DNA of 64,000 bases from Hyphomicrobiales bacterium (GCA_028280515.1 JANQLP010000126.1:1-64000); one strand, 5' to 3'. Shown: positions 45,446-56,621, numbered from the stretch's first letter. The notes: a model not told the origin generated them from the letters alone. A program made the numbers and translations.

Positions 45446-46666
45446 GTGTCCGATTTGATCCGTCCCAAGGACGAAACAGAACTCGCGGCCGCGGTAGCCG
45501 AGGCGAGCGCGTCGCAGACGCCGCTCGAAGTTGTTGGCGCGGGGTCCAAACGCAACGTCGGCCGCCCGCTTCAGATCGCGTCTTCGCTCACGACCGAACG
45601 GTTGAAAGGCATCACACTCTATGAGCCCAACGAGCTTGTTCTCTCGGCCCGGGCCGGAACGCCTCTGAAGGAGATCGAGGCCGCTCTCGCCAAGAACAAC
45701 CAGGAGCTCGCCTTCGAACCGATCGATCTCGGACCGATGCTCGGGGAACAGGAAAGAAGGGCGACGATCGGCGCGGTGTTCGCGGCAAATCTGTCCGGCG
45801 CACGGCGCATCCACGTCGGCGCTGCACGGGACCATCTGCTTGGCATTCGCGCAGTCAACGGGCGCGGCGAGATCATCCGGTCGGGCGGACGGGTGATGAA
45901 GAACGTCACCGGATACGACCTCTGCCGCGGAATAGCCGGCTCCTGGGGAACGTTGTCGGTCTTGAGCGAGGTGACGATGAAGGTGCTCCCCAAGGCTGAA
46001 GCGACGCGAACCCTGTTACTCATCGGCCTGACCGACGAGGTGGCAATCGACGCGCTGTGCACCGGGCTTGGCACGCCCTACGAAGTGTCAGGCGCGGTAC
46101 ATTTGCACGCGGACTATGCGCGCCAATTGATAGACGAGGAGATTCTGCGCCGGCCCGCACCGGTCACGGCGTTGCGGCTTGAAAACTTCGACAGTTCGCT
46201 CGGCTACCGCGCGGACCAGCTTGCCGAGAGCCTGACGGCATTCGGCAAGATCGTTGAACTCGACGATACGGCATCAGACGCCTTTTGGGGCGGAATGCGG
46301 TCGCTGAGCTTTCTGACAGGCTCGCAGGACCCCGTCTGGCGCATTTCGACGGCACCGACAAACGGATCGAAGGTCGTCTCCGCGCTCTCGAAACGGCTCG
46401 AATGCCGAGCGGCATTTGACTGGTCAGGTGGACTGATCTGGCTGCAGACGGACCCGACGGCCGATGCCGGAGCGACCGAAGTGCGGCGCGTTCTCGCGGA
46501 AACCGGCGGATTCGCGACGCTGATCCGGGCCGACGCCGCCCTGCGCAATTCCGTCGATGTGTTCCACCCGATGAGCGCGGGCGTTGCCGCACTCACGCAA
46601 AAGCTGAAACAGAGCTTCGATCCGTCCGGGATACTGAATCCGGGCCGGATGTACGCCGGAATCTAG
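45446..46666 (+). CDS. glcE: Glycolate oxidase FAD-binding subunit GlcE
   Basis: This 406 aa protein starts at GTG 45446 with AGAGG upstream, 20 nt after glcD. It has a single FAD_binding_4 domain (QTPLEVVGAGSKRNVGRP; ARAGTPLKEIEAALAKNNQE; GRVMKNVTGYDLCRGIAGSW; GTLSVLSEVTMKVLPK) and lacks the catalytic C-terminal domain of GlcD, as expected for GlcE. It ends with FDPSGILNPGRMYAGI, the family's typical C-terminus. glcF starts 5 nt later. Confidence 0.93.
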   Translation: MSDLIRPKDETELAAAVAEASASQTPLEVVGAGSKRNVGRPLQIASSLTTERLKGITLYEPNELVLSARAGTPLKEIEAALAKNNQELAFEPIDLGPMLGEQERRATIGAVFAANLSGARRIHVGAARDHLLGIRAVNGRGEIIRSGGRVMKNVTGYDLCRGIAGSWGTLSVLSEVTMKVLPKAEATRTLLLIGLTDEVAIDALCTGLGTPYEVSGAVHLHADYARQLIDEEILRRPAPVTALRLENFDSSLGYRADQLAESLTAFGKIVELDDTASDAFWGGMRSLSFLTGSQDPVWRISTAPTNGSKVVSALSKRLECRAAFDWSGGLIWLQTDPTADAGATEVRRVLAETGGFATLIRADAALRNSVDVFHPMSAGVAALTQKLKQSFDPSGILNPGRMYAGI

Positions 46667-46671
46667 CAACA

Positions 46672-48063
46672 ATGCAGACGAACTTCACCGAAGAGCAACT
46701 GCAGAACCCTCGCATGGCCGAGGCGGAGAAAATCCTGCGCACCTGCGTGCATTGCGGGTTCTGCACGGCGACCTGCCCCACCTATGTCCTGCTTGGCGAT
46801 GAGAGGGACAGTCCACGCGGCCGCATCTACCTGATGAAGGACATGTTCGAAGGCAACCGCGACGCCAGCGACGAGGTCACGTTTCATGTTGACCGATGCC
46901 TGTCGTGCCTGTCCTGCATGACCACATGTCCGAGCGGTGTCGACTATATGCATCTGGTCGATCTTGCGCGTGGGCATATCGAGGAAACGCACACGCGCTC
47001 GATCAAGGACCGCCTCATCCGCAAGATGCTGATGGTGGTGGTCCCCGATCCGAAGCGCTTCAGCCTGGCGTTGCGCGCGGCCGCACTGGGACGGCCGTTC
47101 AAAAATCTGTTCCGCGCCATCGGACTGAAGGAACTCAGCGCCATGCTGGAGTTGTCGAGCGGCGGGGCGCGCATCGGCAAGCTGGTTGAGCCGGGTACGT
47201 TTCCGGCCGAAGGGACGCGCAAGAAACGCGTGGCGCTTCTGACGGGATGCGCGCAGCAGCCGTTGCGGCCATCCATCAACGAGGCAACCATTCGTGTCCT
47301 GGCGCGCCACGGCGTCGAGGTCGTCGTCGCGCCGGATCAGGGATGTTGCGGCGCGCTTGTGCATCACATGGGACAAGAGCAGGCCGCCATCGAGGCGGCA
47401 CGGCGGAACGTGGATGCGTGGTCGGCGCTGATGCGCGAGGAACCGCTGGACGCCGTACTGATAAATGCCTCAGGCTGCGGCACGACGGTCAAGGACTACG
47501 GCCATATGCTCGCGCGTGACGAAGGGTATCGCGAGCGTGCCGAACAGTTTTCCGCCATGACCCGGGACATCACGGAATTCCTGTCCGAGCTCGGCATGCG
47601 CGCACCGGAACGCTGGTCGGATCTCAAGGTCGCCTATCATTCGGCATGCTCCATGCAACATGGACAGCGGATCACGGCGGAACCGCGGACGCTGCTCGAA
47701 CAGGCAGGTTTCACGGTCGTCAACGTGCCGGAGGGGCACATATGCTGTGGCTCCGCGGGGACGTACAACATTCTGCAACCGGAACTCGCGCAGGAGTTGC
47801 GCGACCGGAAGATTTGGAATATCGAAAGCACGAAACCGGACATTGTCGCGGCAGGAAACATCGGCTGCATCACACAACTCCAAGGTGCAAGCCAGATTCC
47901 CATCGTACATACAGTCGAACTCCTCGACTGGGCTCTCGGTGGCCCGTGTCCGGAGTTGCTTCGGCCTCTCGAAGGTCGCACCAAGGCCGTCAGAAGCCTG
48001 CTGGAGGAACGTCAGGGCCGTGAAGTAGAACTGACAGGGACAAGCGAGAAAAGTGACACTTGA
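46672..48063 (+). CDS. glcF: Glycolate oxidase iron-sulfur subunit GlcF
   Basis: This 463 aa protein has two [4Fe-4S] ferredoxin motifs (CVHCGFCTATCPTY and CLSCLSCMTTCPSG) and two CCG cysteine-rich domains (TGCAQQPLRP with DQGCCGALVHHMG; HSACSMQHGQ with GHICCGSAGTYN). It carries electrons from the flavin subunits to the membrane. Its 3' end overlaps the aceB start by 11 nt, and the last 25 residues have no known motif. Confidence 0.95.
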   Translation: MQTNFTEEQLQNPRMAEAEKILRTCVHCGFCTATCPTYVLLGDERDSPRGRIYLMKDMFEGNRDASDEVTFHVDRCLSCLSCMTTCPSGVDYMHLVDLARGHIEETHTRSIKDRLIRKMLMVVVPDPKRFSLALRAAALGRPFKNLFRAIGLKELSAMLELSSGGARIGKLVEPGTFPAEGTRKKRVALLTGCAQQPLRPSINEATIRVLARHGVEVVVAPDQGCCGALVHHMGQEQAAIEAARRNVDAWSALMREEPLDAVLINASGCGTTVKDYGHMLARDEGYRERAEQFSAMTRDITEFLSELGMRAPERWSDLKVAYHSACSMQHGQRITAEPRTLLEQAGFTVVNVPEGHICCGSAGTYNILQPELAQELRDRKIWNIESTKPDIVAAGNIGCITQLQGASQIPIVHTVELLDWALGGPCPELLRPLEGRTKAVRSLLEERQGREVELTGTSEKSDT

Positions 48064-49672
48064 AATCGGTGAAGTGGCGGCAGAGTCGCCCAGTGGCTTG
48101 AGGGTCAAAGGAGCACTCAAGCCAGGATACGAGCGCGTGCTGACGGACGATGCCTTGCGGTTCGTCGTCGATATCGCTCGGAAGTTTGACGGCGCGCGCC
48201 GGGACTTGCTCAAGGCCCGCGAGGTCCGTCAGAGTGCGTGGGATGCCGGCGGCTTGCCGGATTTTCTGCCCGAGACCAGCGAGATACGCGAGGGCGATTG
48301 GAAGATCGCGGGAATTCCGTCGGATCTTCAGAAGCGGTGGGTGGAACTCACCGGCCCGACCGAGCGAAAGATGGTTATCAATGCGCTGAACTCGGGGGCC
48401 GACGTCTTCATGACGGATTTCGAGGATGCGCTCTCACCGACCTGGTCGAACATCGTCGAGGGGCAAATCGCACTGCGCGATTACTGGCGCGGCGAGTTGA
48501 CGTTCACCGACGCCGTGTCCGGCAAGAGCTATGAGGTGGGGCCTGACCCGGCCATGCTTCTCGTGCGCCCGCGGGGTTGGCATCTGCCGGAAGCGCATAT
48601 CCTGCTGGACGGAGATCCCATAGCCGGCGCGTTCGTGGATTTCGGCCTGTACTTCTTCCACAATGCGCGGGGGATTGTCGAAAAAGGGTCAGCTCCTTAC
48701 TTCTATTTGCCGAAGCTGGAGAGCCATCAGGAAGCGAAACTGTGGAACGATGTCTTCGTGTTCGCCCAGGAGGCGTTCGGGATGCCGGTCGGCACGATCA
48801 AGGCGACGGTGCTGATCGAGACGCTTCCCGCCGCCTTCGAGATGGACGAGATCCTGTACGTCATGCGGGACCACATCGTCGGCCTGAACGTCGGACGCTG
48901 GGACTATATCTTCTCGTTCATCAAGGTCCTGCGAAACAAACCGGAATACACGTTGCCGGACCGGCAGCAGGTGGTGATGGGCAAGGCGTTTCTCGGCGCG
49001 TATGCGCGTCTGCTCGTGCAGACCTGCCACAAGCGCGGTGCCTTCGCCATGGGCGGTATGGCAGCGCAGATTCCAAATCGGCGCGAGCCGGAGATCAACG
49101 AAAAGGCGATGGCCGCGGTCCAGAAAGACAAGGAACGCGAGGTGCGCGAAGGGTGCGACGGCAGCTGGGTGGCGCATCCCGACCTGGTGCCCGTGGCCCG
49201 GGACGTTTTCGAGCGGCTGATGAAGGGAGACAATCAGGTCGATGTCATTCCCGACACGACGCCGGTGAGCCAGGCCGACCTGCTGCAGATACACGAGGGG
49301 ACGCGTACCGAGGCCGGGCTGCGCACCAATATCCGCGTGGGCGTTCAGTACATTGAGGCGTGGCTGCGCGGTAACGGTGCCGTTCCGCTCTACAATCTGA
49401 TGGAGGACGCGGCGACGGCGGAGATTTCGCGGACGCAGATCTGGCAATGGCAGAAGCACGGCGCAACGCTGGACGACGGCCGCCAGGTAACCGTGGAACT
49501 CGTTGACGAGTTGCTTACGGATGAAATGGCCAAGCTGCGCGAAACACTCGGACCCGACGTCTACGAGGGCGGAAGGTTCGCGGACGCGATTGCGATCTTC
49601 AATCTGATGTCCGAAGCGCCGGAGCTTGCGCCGTTTCTTACCTTGCACGCCTATCCGCTTCTCGCTGATTGA
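48053..49672 (+). CDS. aceB: Malate synthase A
   Basis: This 539 aa protein is of normal length for the A isoform. Family signs are NSGADVFMTDFEDALSPTWS, LLVRPRGWHLPEAHILLDG, YFYLPKLESHQEAKLWNDVF and LIETLPAAFEMDEILYVMRD, which hold the catalytic Arg and metal-binding Glu/Asp. It condenses glyoxylate and acetyl-CoA to malate. The GTG start at 48053 lies inside the glcF end, so aceB is coupled to glycolate oxidation. No isocitrate lyase gene is adjacent, so here the enzyme seems dedicated to glyoxylate made from glycolate. Confidence 0.95.
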   Translation: MTLEIGEVAAESPSGLRVKGALKPGYERVLTDDALRFVVDIARKFDGARRDLLKAREVRQSAWDAGGLPDFLPETSEIREGDWKIAGIPSDLQKRWVELTGPTERKMVINALNSGADVFMTDFEDALSPTWSNIVEGQIALRDYWRGELTFTDAVSGKSYEVGPDPAMLLVRPRGWHLPEAHILLDGDPIAGAFVDFGLYFFHNARGIVEKGSAPYFYLPKLESHQEAKLWNDVFVFAQEAFGMPVGTIKATVLIETLPAAFEMDEILYVMRDHIVGLNVGRWDYIFSFIKVLRNKPEYTLPDRQQVVMGKAFLGAYARLLVQTCHKRGAFAMGGMAAQIPNRREPEINEKAMAAVQKDKEREVREGCDGSWVAHPDLVPVARDVFERLMKGDNQVDVIPDTTPVSQADLLQIHEGTRTEAGLRTNIRVGVQYIEAWLRGNGAVPLYNLMEDAATAEISRTQIWQWQKHGATLDDGRQVTVELVDELLTDEMAKLRETLGPDVYEGGRFADAIAIFNLMSEAPELAPFLTLHAYPLLAD

Positions 49673-49740
49673 CAAACAGGGCGGTTTCGCCCGTTTGCCA
49701 CACCTGAATGCGCCGCAAAGACGCACGTCTTTTGCGGCGC
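49673..49740 (+). terminator. Tandem hairpins after the glc-aceB operon
   Basis: The first hairpin, 49673-49697, has arms CAAAC and GGGCG with a one-base bulge. The second, 49710-49740, has about 13 paired bases (GCGCCGCAAAGAC / GTCTTTTGCGGCGC). Neither ends in a long T-run, so termination may be partial or factor-dependent. Confidence 0.55.
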
Positions 49741-49806
49741 CAATGAACCACTTGTTAGGGATTGTCATTCACTCTCGTTTGGTTGCAGCGACCATGGGGT
49801 GGGGTG

Positions 49807-50580
49807 ATGCGTTCAGCGAACAAGCGGGTGTTCCGTATTGAGCGGACGGCAGCGCAGGATACTGCGCAAAAGCCGTATATTGTTTCCGATCAGGACACAG
49901 GCGCCTCCGACGAATTTGCGCGGGTGCGGCATCAGGAAGTGATGGAGGCGCTTGGCGAGATCAACGCCAGGCTGACGTCGGCTGACAGCGGTGGAGAGCC
50001 TGAAAACGCGATCAGCGAACAGGTCATCGAGTCCTGTCGGCGCGACCTGCGCGAAGCGCAGAAGATCAAGGACGAGTTGCAGGAGATTCACGACGCGATT
50101 GCCCGCACCAAGCAGGAGATCGCGACCCTTCACCGCGGCGAGTATCAAGGGGTCGAGATCTCGCGCATGACGAACGAATTGTCTGCAATCGTCGACGGAA
50201 CGGAGCAGGCGACGGAGAGCATTCTGCACGCTGCCGAACAGATCGATAATGACGCCGCCGATCTCGTCGCCGCGTTGCGGCAGGAGCGGAACCGGAATGC
50301 CGCGTCCGACATTCAGGACCAGGTCATCAAGATCTTCGAGGCGTGCAACTTCCAGGACCTGACCGGACAACGCATCAGCAAGGTGGTGGCGGCCTTTACG
50401 TTCATCGAGGAGCGCGTCGGCCGCATGATGGAGATCTGGGGCGGGCTCGAGTCCTTCAAGGAAATCGAGCTTGAGGCGTCCTGCACGCGCGATGAGGACG
50501 AAGCCCTGCTGAACGGTCCGGCACTCGAGGACGACACCGACATCGCCTCACAGGATGACATCGACGCTCTGTTCGATTAG
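49807..50580 (+). CDS. cheZ: CheZ-type chemotaxis phosphatase
   Basis: I start at ATG 49807 (MRSANKRVFRIERT) with GGGGTGGGG upstream, giving 257 aa. The long helical core carries KIFEACNFQDLTGQRISKVV near residues 178-197, where the Asp and second Gln match the catalytic CheY-dephosphorylating residues of CheZ. The C-terminus SQDDIDALFD matches the short CheY-binding tail after an acidic linker. CheZ dephosphorylates CheY-P in the cytosol. No other chemotaxis or flagellar gene is in the window. Confidence 0.87.
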   Translation: MRSANKRVFRIERTAAQDTAQKPYIVSDQDTGASDEFARVRHQEVMEALGEINARLTSADSGGEPENAISEQVIESCRRDLREAQKIKDELQEIHDAIARTKQEIATLHRGEYQGVEISRMTNELSAIVDGTEQATESILHAAEQIDNDAADLVAALRQERNRNAASDIQDQVIKIFEACNFQDLTGQRISKVVAAFTFIEERVGRMMEIWGGLESFKEIELEASCTRDEDEALLNGPALEDDTDIASQDDIDALFD

Positions 50581-50624
50581 GCAGAGTTTCGGCGCGGCGA
50601 TCAGGCCATTTAACCAGGATTCAG

Positions 50625-53600
50625 CTAGGATTTCGTTCCGGCTGCGGCCTTCTTCGCCGGTGGCGGAGCCGCGCGGCTCAGCTTGACCCGTTCGCGCAGC
50701 GACTGGAACACCACATACAGAACCGGAATGAACACTACCCCGAGGATCGTCGCCGCGACCATACCGCCAAACACGGTCATGCCGACGGAGACCCGGCTGG
50801 CGGCGCCGGCCCCTGTCGCCAGCACCAGCGGCGCCACGCCGAGCACGAAGGACAGCGCCGTCATCAGAACGGCGCGGAACCTGAGCCGCGCCGCGTCTTC
50901 CGCCGCGGAGAGGATGTCCTTGCCTTCCTCGCGCAGCTGCTTGGCAAACTCGACGATGAGAATGGCATTCTTCGCCGCAAGGCCGATCAGAAGCACAAGC
51001 CCGACTTGTGCGTAAATGTTAAGGGCGAGTCCCACCGTGAGCAGCAGGCCAAGCGCACCGAACATGGCGAAGGCGACGGAGAGCATGACGGGGAAGGGGA
51101 TGGTCCAGCTCTCGTACTGCGCGACGAGGAACAGATAGGCAAAGAGGATCGACAGCACGAAAACGAAGGAGCCCGCCTCCGCCGCCTTGATTTCCTCAAG
51201 TGCCATTCCGGTCCACTCATAAACATAGCCGTCAGGCAATGACGTATTGCCGAGTTTCTCCATGGCCTCGATGGCCTGCCCGGACGCGTAGCCGGGCGCA
51301 GGACCGCCATTGACGACGGCTGAGCGGAACAGGTTGTAGCGCTCGATGCTCTCCGGTCCCTGAATCGGTTTGACCGTGACGAAGCTTTGCATCGGGATCA
51401 TCTCGCCGTCCTTGTTGCGGACGTAGATCTTCCCGATGTCCGCCGGCGTCGATCGGCGCTCGCCCTCGGCTTGCACGTAGACTCTATAAACCCTACCGAA
51501 CTTGTTGAAGTCGTTGACGTAATAGGAACCGAAATTGGCGCTCAGAACCTGGAAAATCTCGTTGATGTCGACGCCTTTGGTCTTGGCAAGCTGCCGATTG
51601 ACATCGATGAAAAGCTGCGGGGCGTTGGCGCGGAAGGTACTGAACGCATTCGAAATCTGCGGTTGGCTGTTGGCGGCGACGATCAGACCTCCGAGCGCTG
51701 AGGCAAGCTCGGTCGGCGGACGCCCCCGCGTGTCCTGAAGCACGAACTCGAAACCGCCGGTCGTGCCGAGCCCGGGGATCGGTGGGACATTGAAGGGGAT
51801 GATCGTTGCCGTCGGAATGGCCAGCAGTTTCGGCGTCACGCTCTGAAGGACACTGCGCAGGCGCAACTCCGGTGTGTCGCGTTCGTCCCACGGATCGAGC
51901 ACCGCGATCAACAAGCCGCCATTGGGAATGACAGAGCCGCCGAGGATCGAATAACCGGTAATCGCCGCGACATTCGCGATGCCGGGCGTTTCCAGAAGGA
52001 TCTGTTCGGCTTCCGTGACGACCGCCGTCGTGCGCGGCAGGGCAGCGCCGTCGGGCAAGCGGATATCGACGAAAAACGCGCCGCGGTCCTCCGGCGGCAC
52101 GAAGCCCGTCGGGAGTGTGGTTCCCAGCCAGCCGGTGAACACCAGAATGCCGGCAAATCCCACCATGCAGATGGTCAGCAGCCGCACCAGCCGTCCCACC
52201 AGCCACATGTACCCGTCCCGGGTCTTGCTCAGGGCTTTTTCGAACCAGGCAAGCGGACCGCGTTTTACTTCACTGGGCGGCTTCAGAATGCTGGCGCACA
52301 ACGCCGGGCTGAGGGTCAGCGCGTTGATGGAGGAAATCGATACAGCCACCGCAATGGTGGCGGCAAATTGTTCAAAGAGCCGACCCGTCAGTCCCGGCGT
52401 GAAAGCGACCGGAATGAACACCGCAAGAAGAACGAGCGTGGTGGCGACTACCGGTGCCGTCACTTCACGCATCGCGACACGCGTCGCTTCGCGCGGCTCG
52501 AGGCCGTCCGCCATGTGCCGCTGGACGTTCTCGACCACGACGATGGCGTCATCCACGACCACGCCGATCGCAAGAATGAGTCCGAACAGGCTGATCGTGT
52601 TGATGGTGAAGCCCATGACCAGCAAGGCGGCAAACGTTCCTATCAGTGACACCGGGATGGCGATTGCGGGGATCAGCGTCGATCGCCAGTCCTGCAGGAA
52701 GATGAAGACGACCAGAATGACCAGCGCCAGTGCCTGGAACAGCGTGACCAGCACCTCCTTGATCGATGTCTGGACATAGAGGGTCGTGTCGTAAGTCACC
52801 TGAAACTCAAGATCGTCCGGGAACCGCCCCGACAGGCGCTCCATCTCGGCGCGCAGGTTGGTGGCGAGATCGAGCGCGTTCGCGTCGGGAAGCTGATAGA
52901 TCGCGAGCAGGGCCGCGGGTTTGCCGTTCAACTTGCCGAACCAGCCATATGTTTCCGAACCGAGTTCGATCCGCGAAACGTCGCCGACCCTGATGAGCGA
53001 GCCGTCAGGATTGGCGCGAATGACGATGTTCTCGAATTCCTTCACGTCTCCGAGGCGGCCCTTGGCCTGAAGCGTGTACTGGAACTGCTGGTTCGCGGGG
53101 GCGGGAGCCTGGCCGATGCTGCCGGCCGAGACCTGAACGTTCTGGTCGCGAATGGCATTGATGACGTCGCTTGCGGTCAGGCCGAGGCTCGTCATGCGGT
53201 CCGGCTGCAGCCAGATGCGCATCGAATAGTCCCGCGCGCCGAGAATATCGACGCTGGCGACACCGGGCACGCGTGCCAGCGTGTCGCGAACGTTGATGCT
53301 GGCATAGTTGGACAGGAAGATATCGTCGTACGTGCCGTTCGGTGAGAACATCGCGATCACCATCAGCATGCTCGTCGACTGCTTCTTGACGGAAAGGCCC
53401 TGGCGCGTGACCTCCTCGGGAAGCTTCGGCGTGGCGAGCGAGACGCGGTTCTGGACGTTGACCTGGGCGATATCTCCGTCGGTCCCGACCTCGAAGGTCA
53501 CGGTCAGGGTATAGCTGCCGTCGTTGGCGCTTTTGGAGGACATGTAGATCATGTCCTCGACGCCGTTGACCTCCGCCTCGACGACGGCGGCCACCGTCTC

Positions 53601-53777
53601 CTCGACCACATTCGCATTGGCGCCGGGATATTTCGCGGTGACCTGAACCTGCGGCGGGGTGAGCTCGGGATACTCGGCGATCGGCAGGGCGGCGATGGCG
53701 AGCGCGCCGGCGAGAACCGTGACAATCGCTATGACGAATGCAAATTTCGGACGGTCAATGAAGAATGCGCTGAGCAT
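50625..53777 (-). CDS. RND multidrug efflux permease, AcrB/MexB-like (HAE-1)
   Basis: This 1050 aa protein is the usual HAE-1 length. TM1 is at residues 10-29, the porter loop includes [20 protein letters not shown], and TM4 carries [20 protein letters not shown] with the paired Asp residues of the proton relay. The second half ends with [20 protein letters not shown] and [20 protein letters not shown]. It is closer to AcrB than the pump at 19219. It works with the lipoprotein adaptor encoded 9 nt upstream; the outer-membrane channel is not in the window. Confidence 0.94.
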   Translation of the reverse strand: MLSAFFIDRPKFAFVIAIVTVLAGALAIAALPIAEYPELTPPQVQVTAKYPGANANVVEETVAAVVEAEVNGVEDMIYMSSKSANDGSYTLTVTFEVGTDGDIAQVNVQNRVSLATPKLPEEVTRQGLSVKKQSTSMLMVIAMFSPNGTYDDIFLSNYASINVRDTLARVPGVASVDILGARDYSMRIWLQPDRMTSLGLTASDVINAIRDQNVQVSAGSIGQAPAPANQQFQYTLQAKGRLGDVKEFENIVIRANPDGSLIRVGDVSRIELGSETYGWFGKLNGKPAALLAIYQLPDANALDLATNLRAEMERLSGRFPDDLEFQVTYDTTLYVQTSIKEVLVTLFQALALVILVVFIFLQDWRSTLIPAIAIPVSLIGTFAALLVMGFTINTISLFGLILAIGVVVDDAIVVVENVQRHMADGLEPREATRVAMREVTAPVVATTLVLLAVFIPVAFTPGLTGRLFEQFAATIAVAVSISSINALTLSPALCASILKPPSEVKRGPLAWFEKALSKTRDGYMWLVGRLVRLLTICMVGFAGILVFTGWLGTTLPTGFVPPEDRGAFFVDIRLPDGAALPRTTAVVTEAEQILLETPGIANVAAITGYSILGGSVIPNGGLLIAVLDPWDERDTPELRLRSVLQSVTPKLLAIPTATIIPFNVPPIPGLGTTGGFEFVLQDTRGRPPTELASALGGLIVAANSQPQISNAFSTFRANAPQLFIDVNRQLAKTKGVDINEIFQVLSANFGSYYVNDFNKFGRVYRVYVQAEGERRSTPADIGKIYVRNKDGEMIPMQSFVTVKPIQGPESIERYNLFRSAVVNGGPAPGYASGQAIEAMEKLGNTSLPDGYVYEWTGMALEEIKAAEAGSFVFVLSILFAYLFLVAQYESWTIPFPVMLSVAFAMFGALGLLLTVGLALNIYAQVGLVLLIGLAAKNAILIVEFAKQLREEGKDILSAAEDAARLRFRAVLMTALSFVLGVAPLVLATGAGAASRVSVGMTVFGGMVAATILGVVFIPVLYVVFQSLRERVKLSRAAPPPAKKAAAGTKS

Positions 53778-53786
53778 CTACCTTAT

Positions 53787-54920
53787 CTACTTTTGTACCG
53801 CCGCCGACTTTTGCGGAACGGGATTAACCTTCATGCCCGGACGCACCTTCTGGATACCGGCAACGATGACTTTCTCCCCTTCGGTCAATCCTTCGAGCAC
53901 CGCAATATCGGCGCCGTTTCGCTGTCCCGTCTTGATCGGGCGCAACACGACCTTGTCGTCCTTGTCGACCACAAGCACGAACGGTCCCGTCTGGTTCTCC
54001 TGCACGGCCGCCTGCGGAACGACCAGCTGATTCTCGGGTTTCGCGCTGACGAGATTGACGTTCACGAACTGACCCGGAAGAAGGAATCCGTCCGGGTTCG
54101 GAAAATCGAGATAGAGTTTGATGGTGCCGGTGGTGGGGTCGACGCGGTTGTCGATAAATTCGAACTTGCCGTCCTTGTCGTAGAGCTGGTCGTTCGCCAG
54201 CTTGATCTTCGGCGTGTACTCCTCGGCCGTGCCCGCCTTTTGCGCCTCCTTGTAGTTCAGGAAATCACGTTCGGAGACGGCGAAGCTGACGCGGATGGGA
54301 TCGAGATCGTTGATGGTCGCCAGCACGCCGCTGTCCGGTCCGATCAGATTGCCGACGTCGACGGTGCTCTTGCCGATGCGGCCGTTGATGGGAGCCGTGA
54401 TCCGGGTGTAGCCGACATCGAGTTTCGCCTTTTCGAGATCAGCCTGCGCCGCCGCCAGGTCGGCGCGCGCCCGGCCGGCCTGGGCCTTGGCCTCGTCGAG
54501 CTTTGCCTCGCTTGCCGTGCCGCGGTCGCGCAATTCACGATAGCGGGCAAGCTGAAGTTCGGTCTCCCGGATGGTTGCCTCGACACCGTCGACCTTGGCC
54601 TCTGCCGCGTCGCGGTTGGCATCGAACTCTGAAGGGTCGATGACGTAGAGCACGTCACCCTTCTTCACCTCCGAACCTTCCTCGAATTTCTCCTCGAGCA
54701 GGAACCCGGTCACCCGGGCGCGCAGATCGACGGTCTGGACCGCTTCCGTCTGGCCGACAAATTCGAGCGACGAGGCAACCGGTTTGGAGACGACCGGCGT
54801 TGTCTCGACGCCCGGCGCCGGTTGACTTGCCGGCGCGGCTGTCTTGTCGCCTTCGCTGCATCCGGCGAGTATGGCCATGCTGCCTGCAACTATAACGGGA
54901 ACTAAAAGCCAGAGTCGCAT
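53787..54920 (-). CDS. RND efflux adaptor lipoprotein, AcrA-like
   Basis: The start at ATG 54918-54920 (MRLWLLVPVIVAGSMA) has GAGG 6 nt upstream; a GTG four codons earlier is open. The lipobox LAGC shows lipid anchoring to the inner membrane. The lipoyl halves (VDLRARVTGFLLEEKFEEGS; YTRITAPINGRIGKSTVDVG) flank a coiled-coil hairpin (about residues 95-165), followed by the barrel and membrane-proximal domains. It sits 9 nt before the permease and is divergent from hisS. The gap of about 200 bp contains no adjacent TetR gene, unlike many acrAB loci. Confidence 0.93.
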   Translation of the reverse strand: MRLWLLVPVIVAGSMAILAGCSEGDKTAAPASQPAPGVETTPVVSKPVASSLEFVGQTEAVQTVDLRARVTGFLLEEKFEEGSEVKKGDVLYVIDPSEFDANRDAAEAKVDGVEATIRETELQLARYRELRDRGTASEAKLDEAKAQAGRARADLAAAQADLEKAKLDVGYTRITAPINGRIGKSTVDVGNLIGPDSGVLATINDLDPIRVSFAVSERDFLNYKEAQKAGTAEEYTPKIKLANDQLYDKDGKFEFIDNRVDPTTGTIKLYLDFPNPDGFLLPGQFVNVNLVSAKPENQLVVPQAAVQENQTGPFVLVVDKDDKVVLRPIKTGQRNGADIAVLEGLTEGEKVIVAGIQKVRPGMKVNPVPQKSAAVQK

Positions 54921-55124
54921 CACGTACCTCACCGGTTTGGACGCTTTTCGACGCGATCAGTTTTGCGCCGATTCACCAATGCGTCAAAACAAATTACGAC
55001 AATTTCAGACCGCGTCGGATCATGCAACCTCAGGGTGAGTGGCATCGCCCTTGCTGCGAGATATGCGATGCGCTAAACCCGCCGCACCCGTAAGGGTCTG
55101 ATACGAAGCCGGAACTTTAAACAC

Positions 55125-56621
55125 ATGGGCAAGAACAAGAAGCCGCCGCGCCTGAAGGCACGGCTGCCGAAAGGCCTTAGGGACATCGGCGCTCAGGAAA
55201 TCCGCGCGCGCGAAGCCATGTTGCGCACGATCCGCGACGTTTATGAATCCTATGGCTTCGAGCCGCTCGATACGCCGGCGTTCGAATACACCGATGCGCT
55301 CGGCAAGTTCCTCCCGGACCAGGACCGGCCCAATGAAGGCGTGTTCTCCTTTCAGGACGAGGACGAGCAATGGCTGTCGCTGCGCTATGATCTGACGGCG
55401 CCGTTGGCGCGCCATGTGGCGGAGAACTACGAAGCGCTGCCGAAGCCGTTCCGTCGCTATCAGGCGGGCCCCGTCTGGCGCAACGAGAAGCCGGGCCCGG
55501 GCCGCTTCCGCGAGTTCATCCAGTTCGACGCCGATACGGTCGGCACCTCGTCCGTCGCGGCGGACGCGGAAATGTGCATGCTCGCTGCCGACGCGCTCGA
55601 GGCGCTGGGCGTCGCGCGTGGCGACTATGTCATCAGGGTCAACAACCGGAAGGTGCTCGACGGCGTGCTGGCCTCCATCGGCGTCGACCCGAGCGCCGAC
55701 GATCAACTCGGCACGCGTCTGATCATATTGCGGGCGCTCGACAAGTATGAGCGGCTCGGCGCTGACGGCGTCGAGCTTCTGCTCGGGGAAGGCCGCAAGG
55801 ACGAGTCCGGAGACTTTACAAAGGGTGCAGGGCTGGCTCCGGATCAAATCAAGCCGTTGATGGGATTTGTGCAGGCAGAGAGCAATGGGCGTAGCCGGAC
55901 CTTGACCGTAATGGGCGACCTCGTCCGCGACAACGAAATCGGCGCGCAGGGCGTCGAGGAATTGAGATCGATGGATGCGGTGCTTTCGGCATCGGGCTTC
56001 GCTGATGACCGGGTCGTCATCGACCCGTCCATCGTGCGCGGCCTCGACTATTACACCGGACCCGTCTTCGAGGCGGAACTGACGTTTGAGGTCAAGGACG
56101 AAAAGGGCCGGCCCGTCCGGTTCGGCTCGGTCGGCGGCGGTGGCCGCTATGACGGTCTCGTCGCACGTTTCAAGGGGCAACCGGTGCCGGCGACCGGTTT
56201 CTCCATCGGCGTGTCGCGCCTCTACACGGCGCTGACCGCGCTCGGGAAACTGACAGACGCGGAACCTTTCGGACCAGTGGTCGTGAGTGTTTTCGACAAG
56301 GCGGCGATGGCCGACTATCAGGCTCTTGTCGGTAGGCTGCGCGACGCCGGCATCCGCGCCGAGCTCTATCTCGGCAGTGGAAAGATGGGGCAGCAGTTCA
56401 AATATGCCGATCAGCGCGGCGCGCCGTGCGTGGTCATTCAGGGCCCCGACGAGAAGGAGCGCGGCGAGGTCCAGATCAAGGACCTGATCGAAGGGGCGAA
56501 GGCAGCCCAATCCGTCGCCTCAAACGAGGAGTGGCGGGCCGAGCGTCCGGCGCAGTTTGCCGTTCCGGAAGAAAAACTCGTGGAGGCGGTGCAGGACGTG
56601 CTTGCGCGGCATCGGACCTGA
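55125..56621 (+). CDS. hisS: Histidine-tRNA ligase
   Basis: This 498 aa protein is a class II synthetase. Motif 2 is [20 protein letters not shown], the His-specific motifs are [17 protein letters not shown] and [13 protein letters not shown], motif 3 is in [16 protein letters not shown], and the C-terminal anticodon-binding domain begins near residue 385. It charges tRNA-His in the cytosol. The hisS-hisZ-hisG order, with a 3 nt gap and then a 4 nt overlap, is a typical alphaproteobacterial arrangement. Confidence 0.95.
   Translation: MGKNKKPPRLKARLPKGLRDIGAQEIRAREAMLRTIRDVYESYGFEPLDTPAFEYTDALGKFLPDQDRPNEGVFSFQDEDEQWLSLRYDLTAPLARHVAENYEALPKPFRRYQAGPVWRNEKPGPGRFREFIQFDADTVGTSSVAADAEMCMLAADALEALGVARGDYVIRVNNRKVLDGVLASIGVDPSADDQLGTRLIILRALDKYERLGADGVELLLGEGRKDESGDFTKGAGLAPDQIKPLMGFVQAESNGRSRTLTVMGDLVRDNEIGAQGVEELRSMDAVLSASGFADDRVVIDPSIVRGLDYYTGPVFEAELTFEVKDEKGRPVRFGSVGGGGRYDGLVARFKGQPVPATGFSIGVSRLYTALTALGKLTDAEPFGPVVVSVFDKAAMADYQALVGRLRDAGIRAELYLGSGKMGQQFKYADQRGAPCVVIQGPDEKERGEVQIKDLIEGAKAAQSVASNEEWRAERPAQFAVPEEKLVEAVQDVLARHRT

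Noticed and set aside
55020..56510. A 496-codon open frame on the minus strand
   Set aside because: Antisense shadow of hisS with a low-complexity, charge-rich translation.
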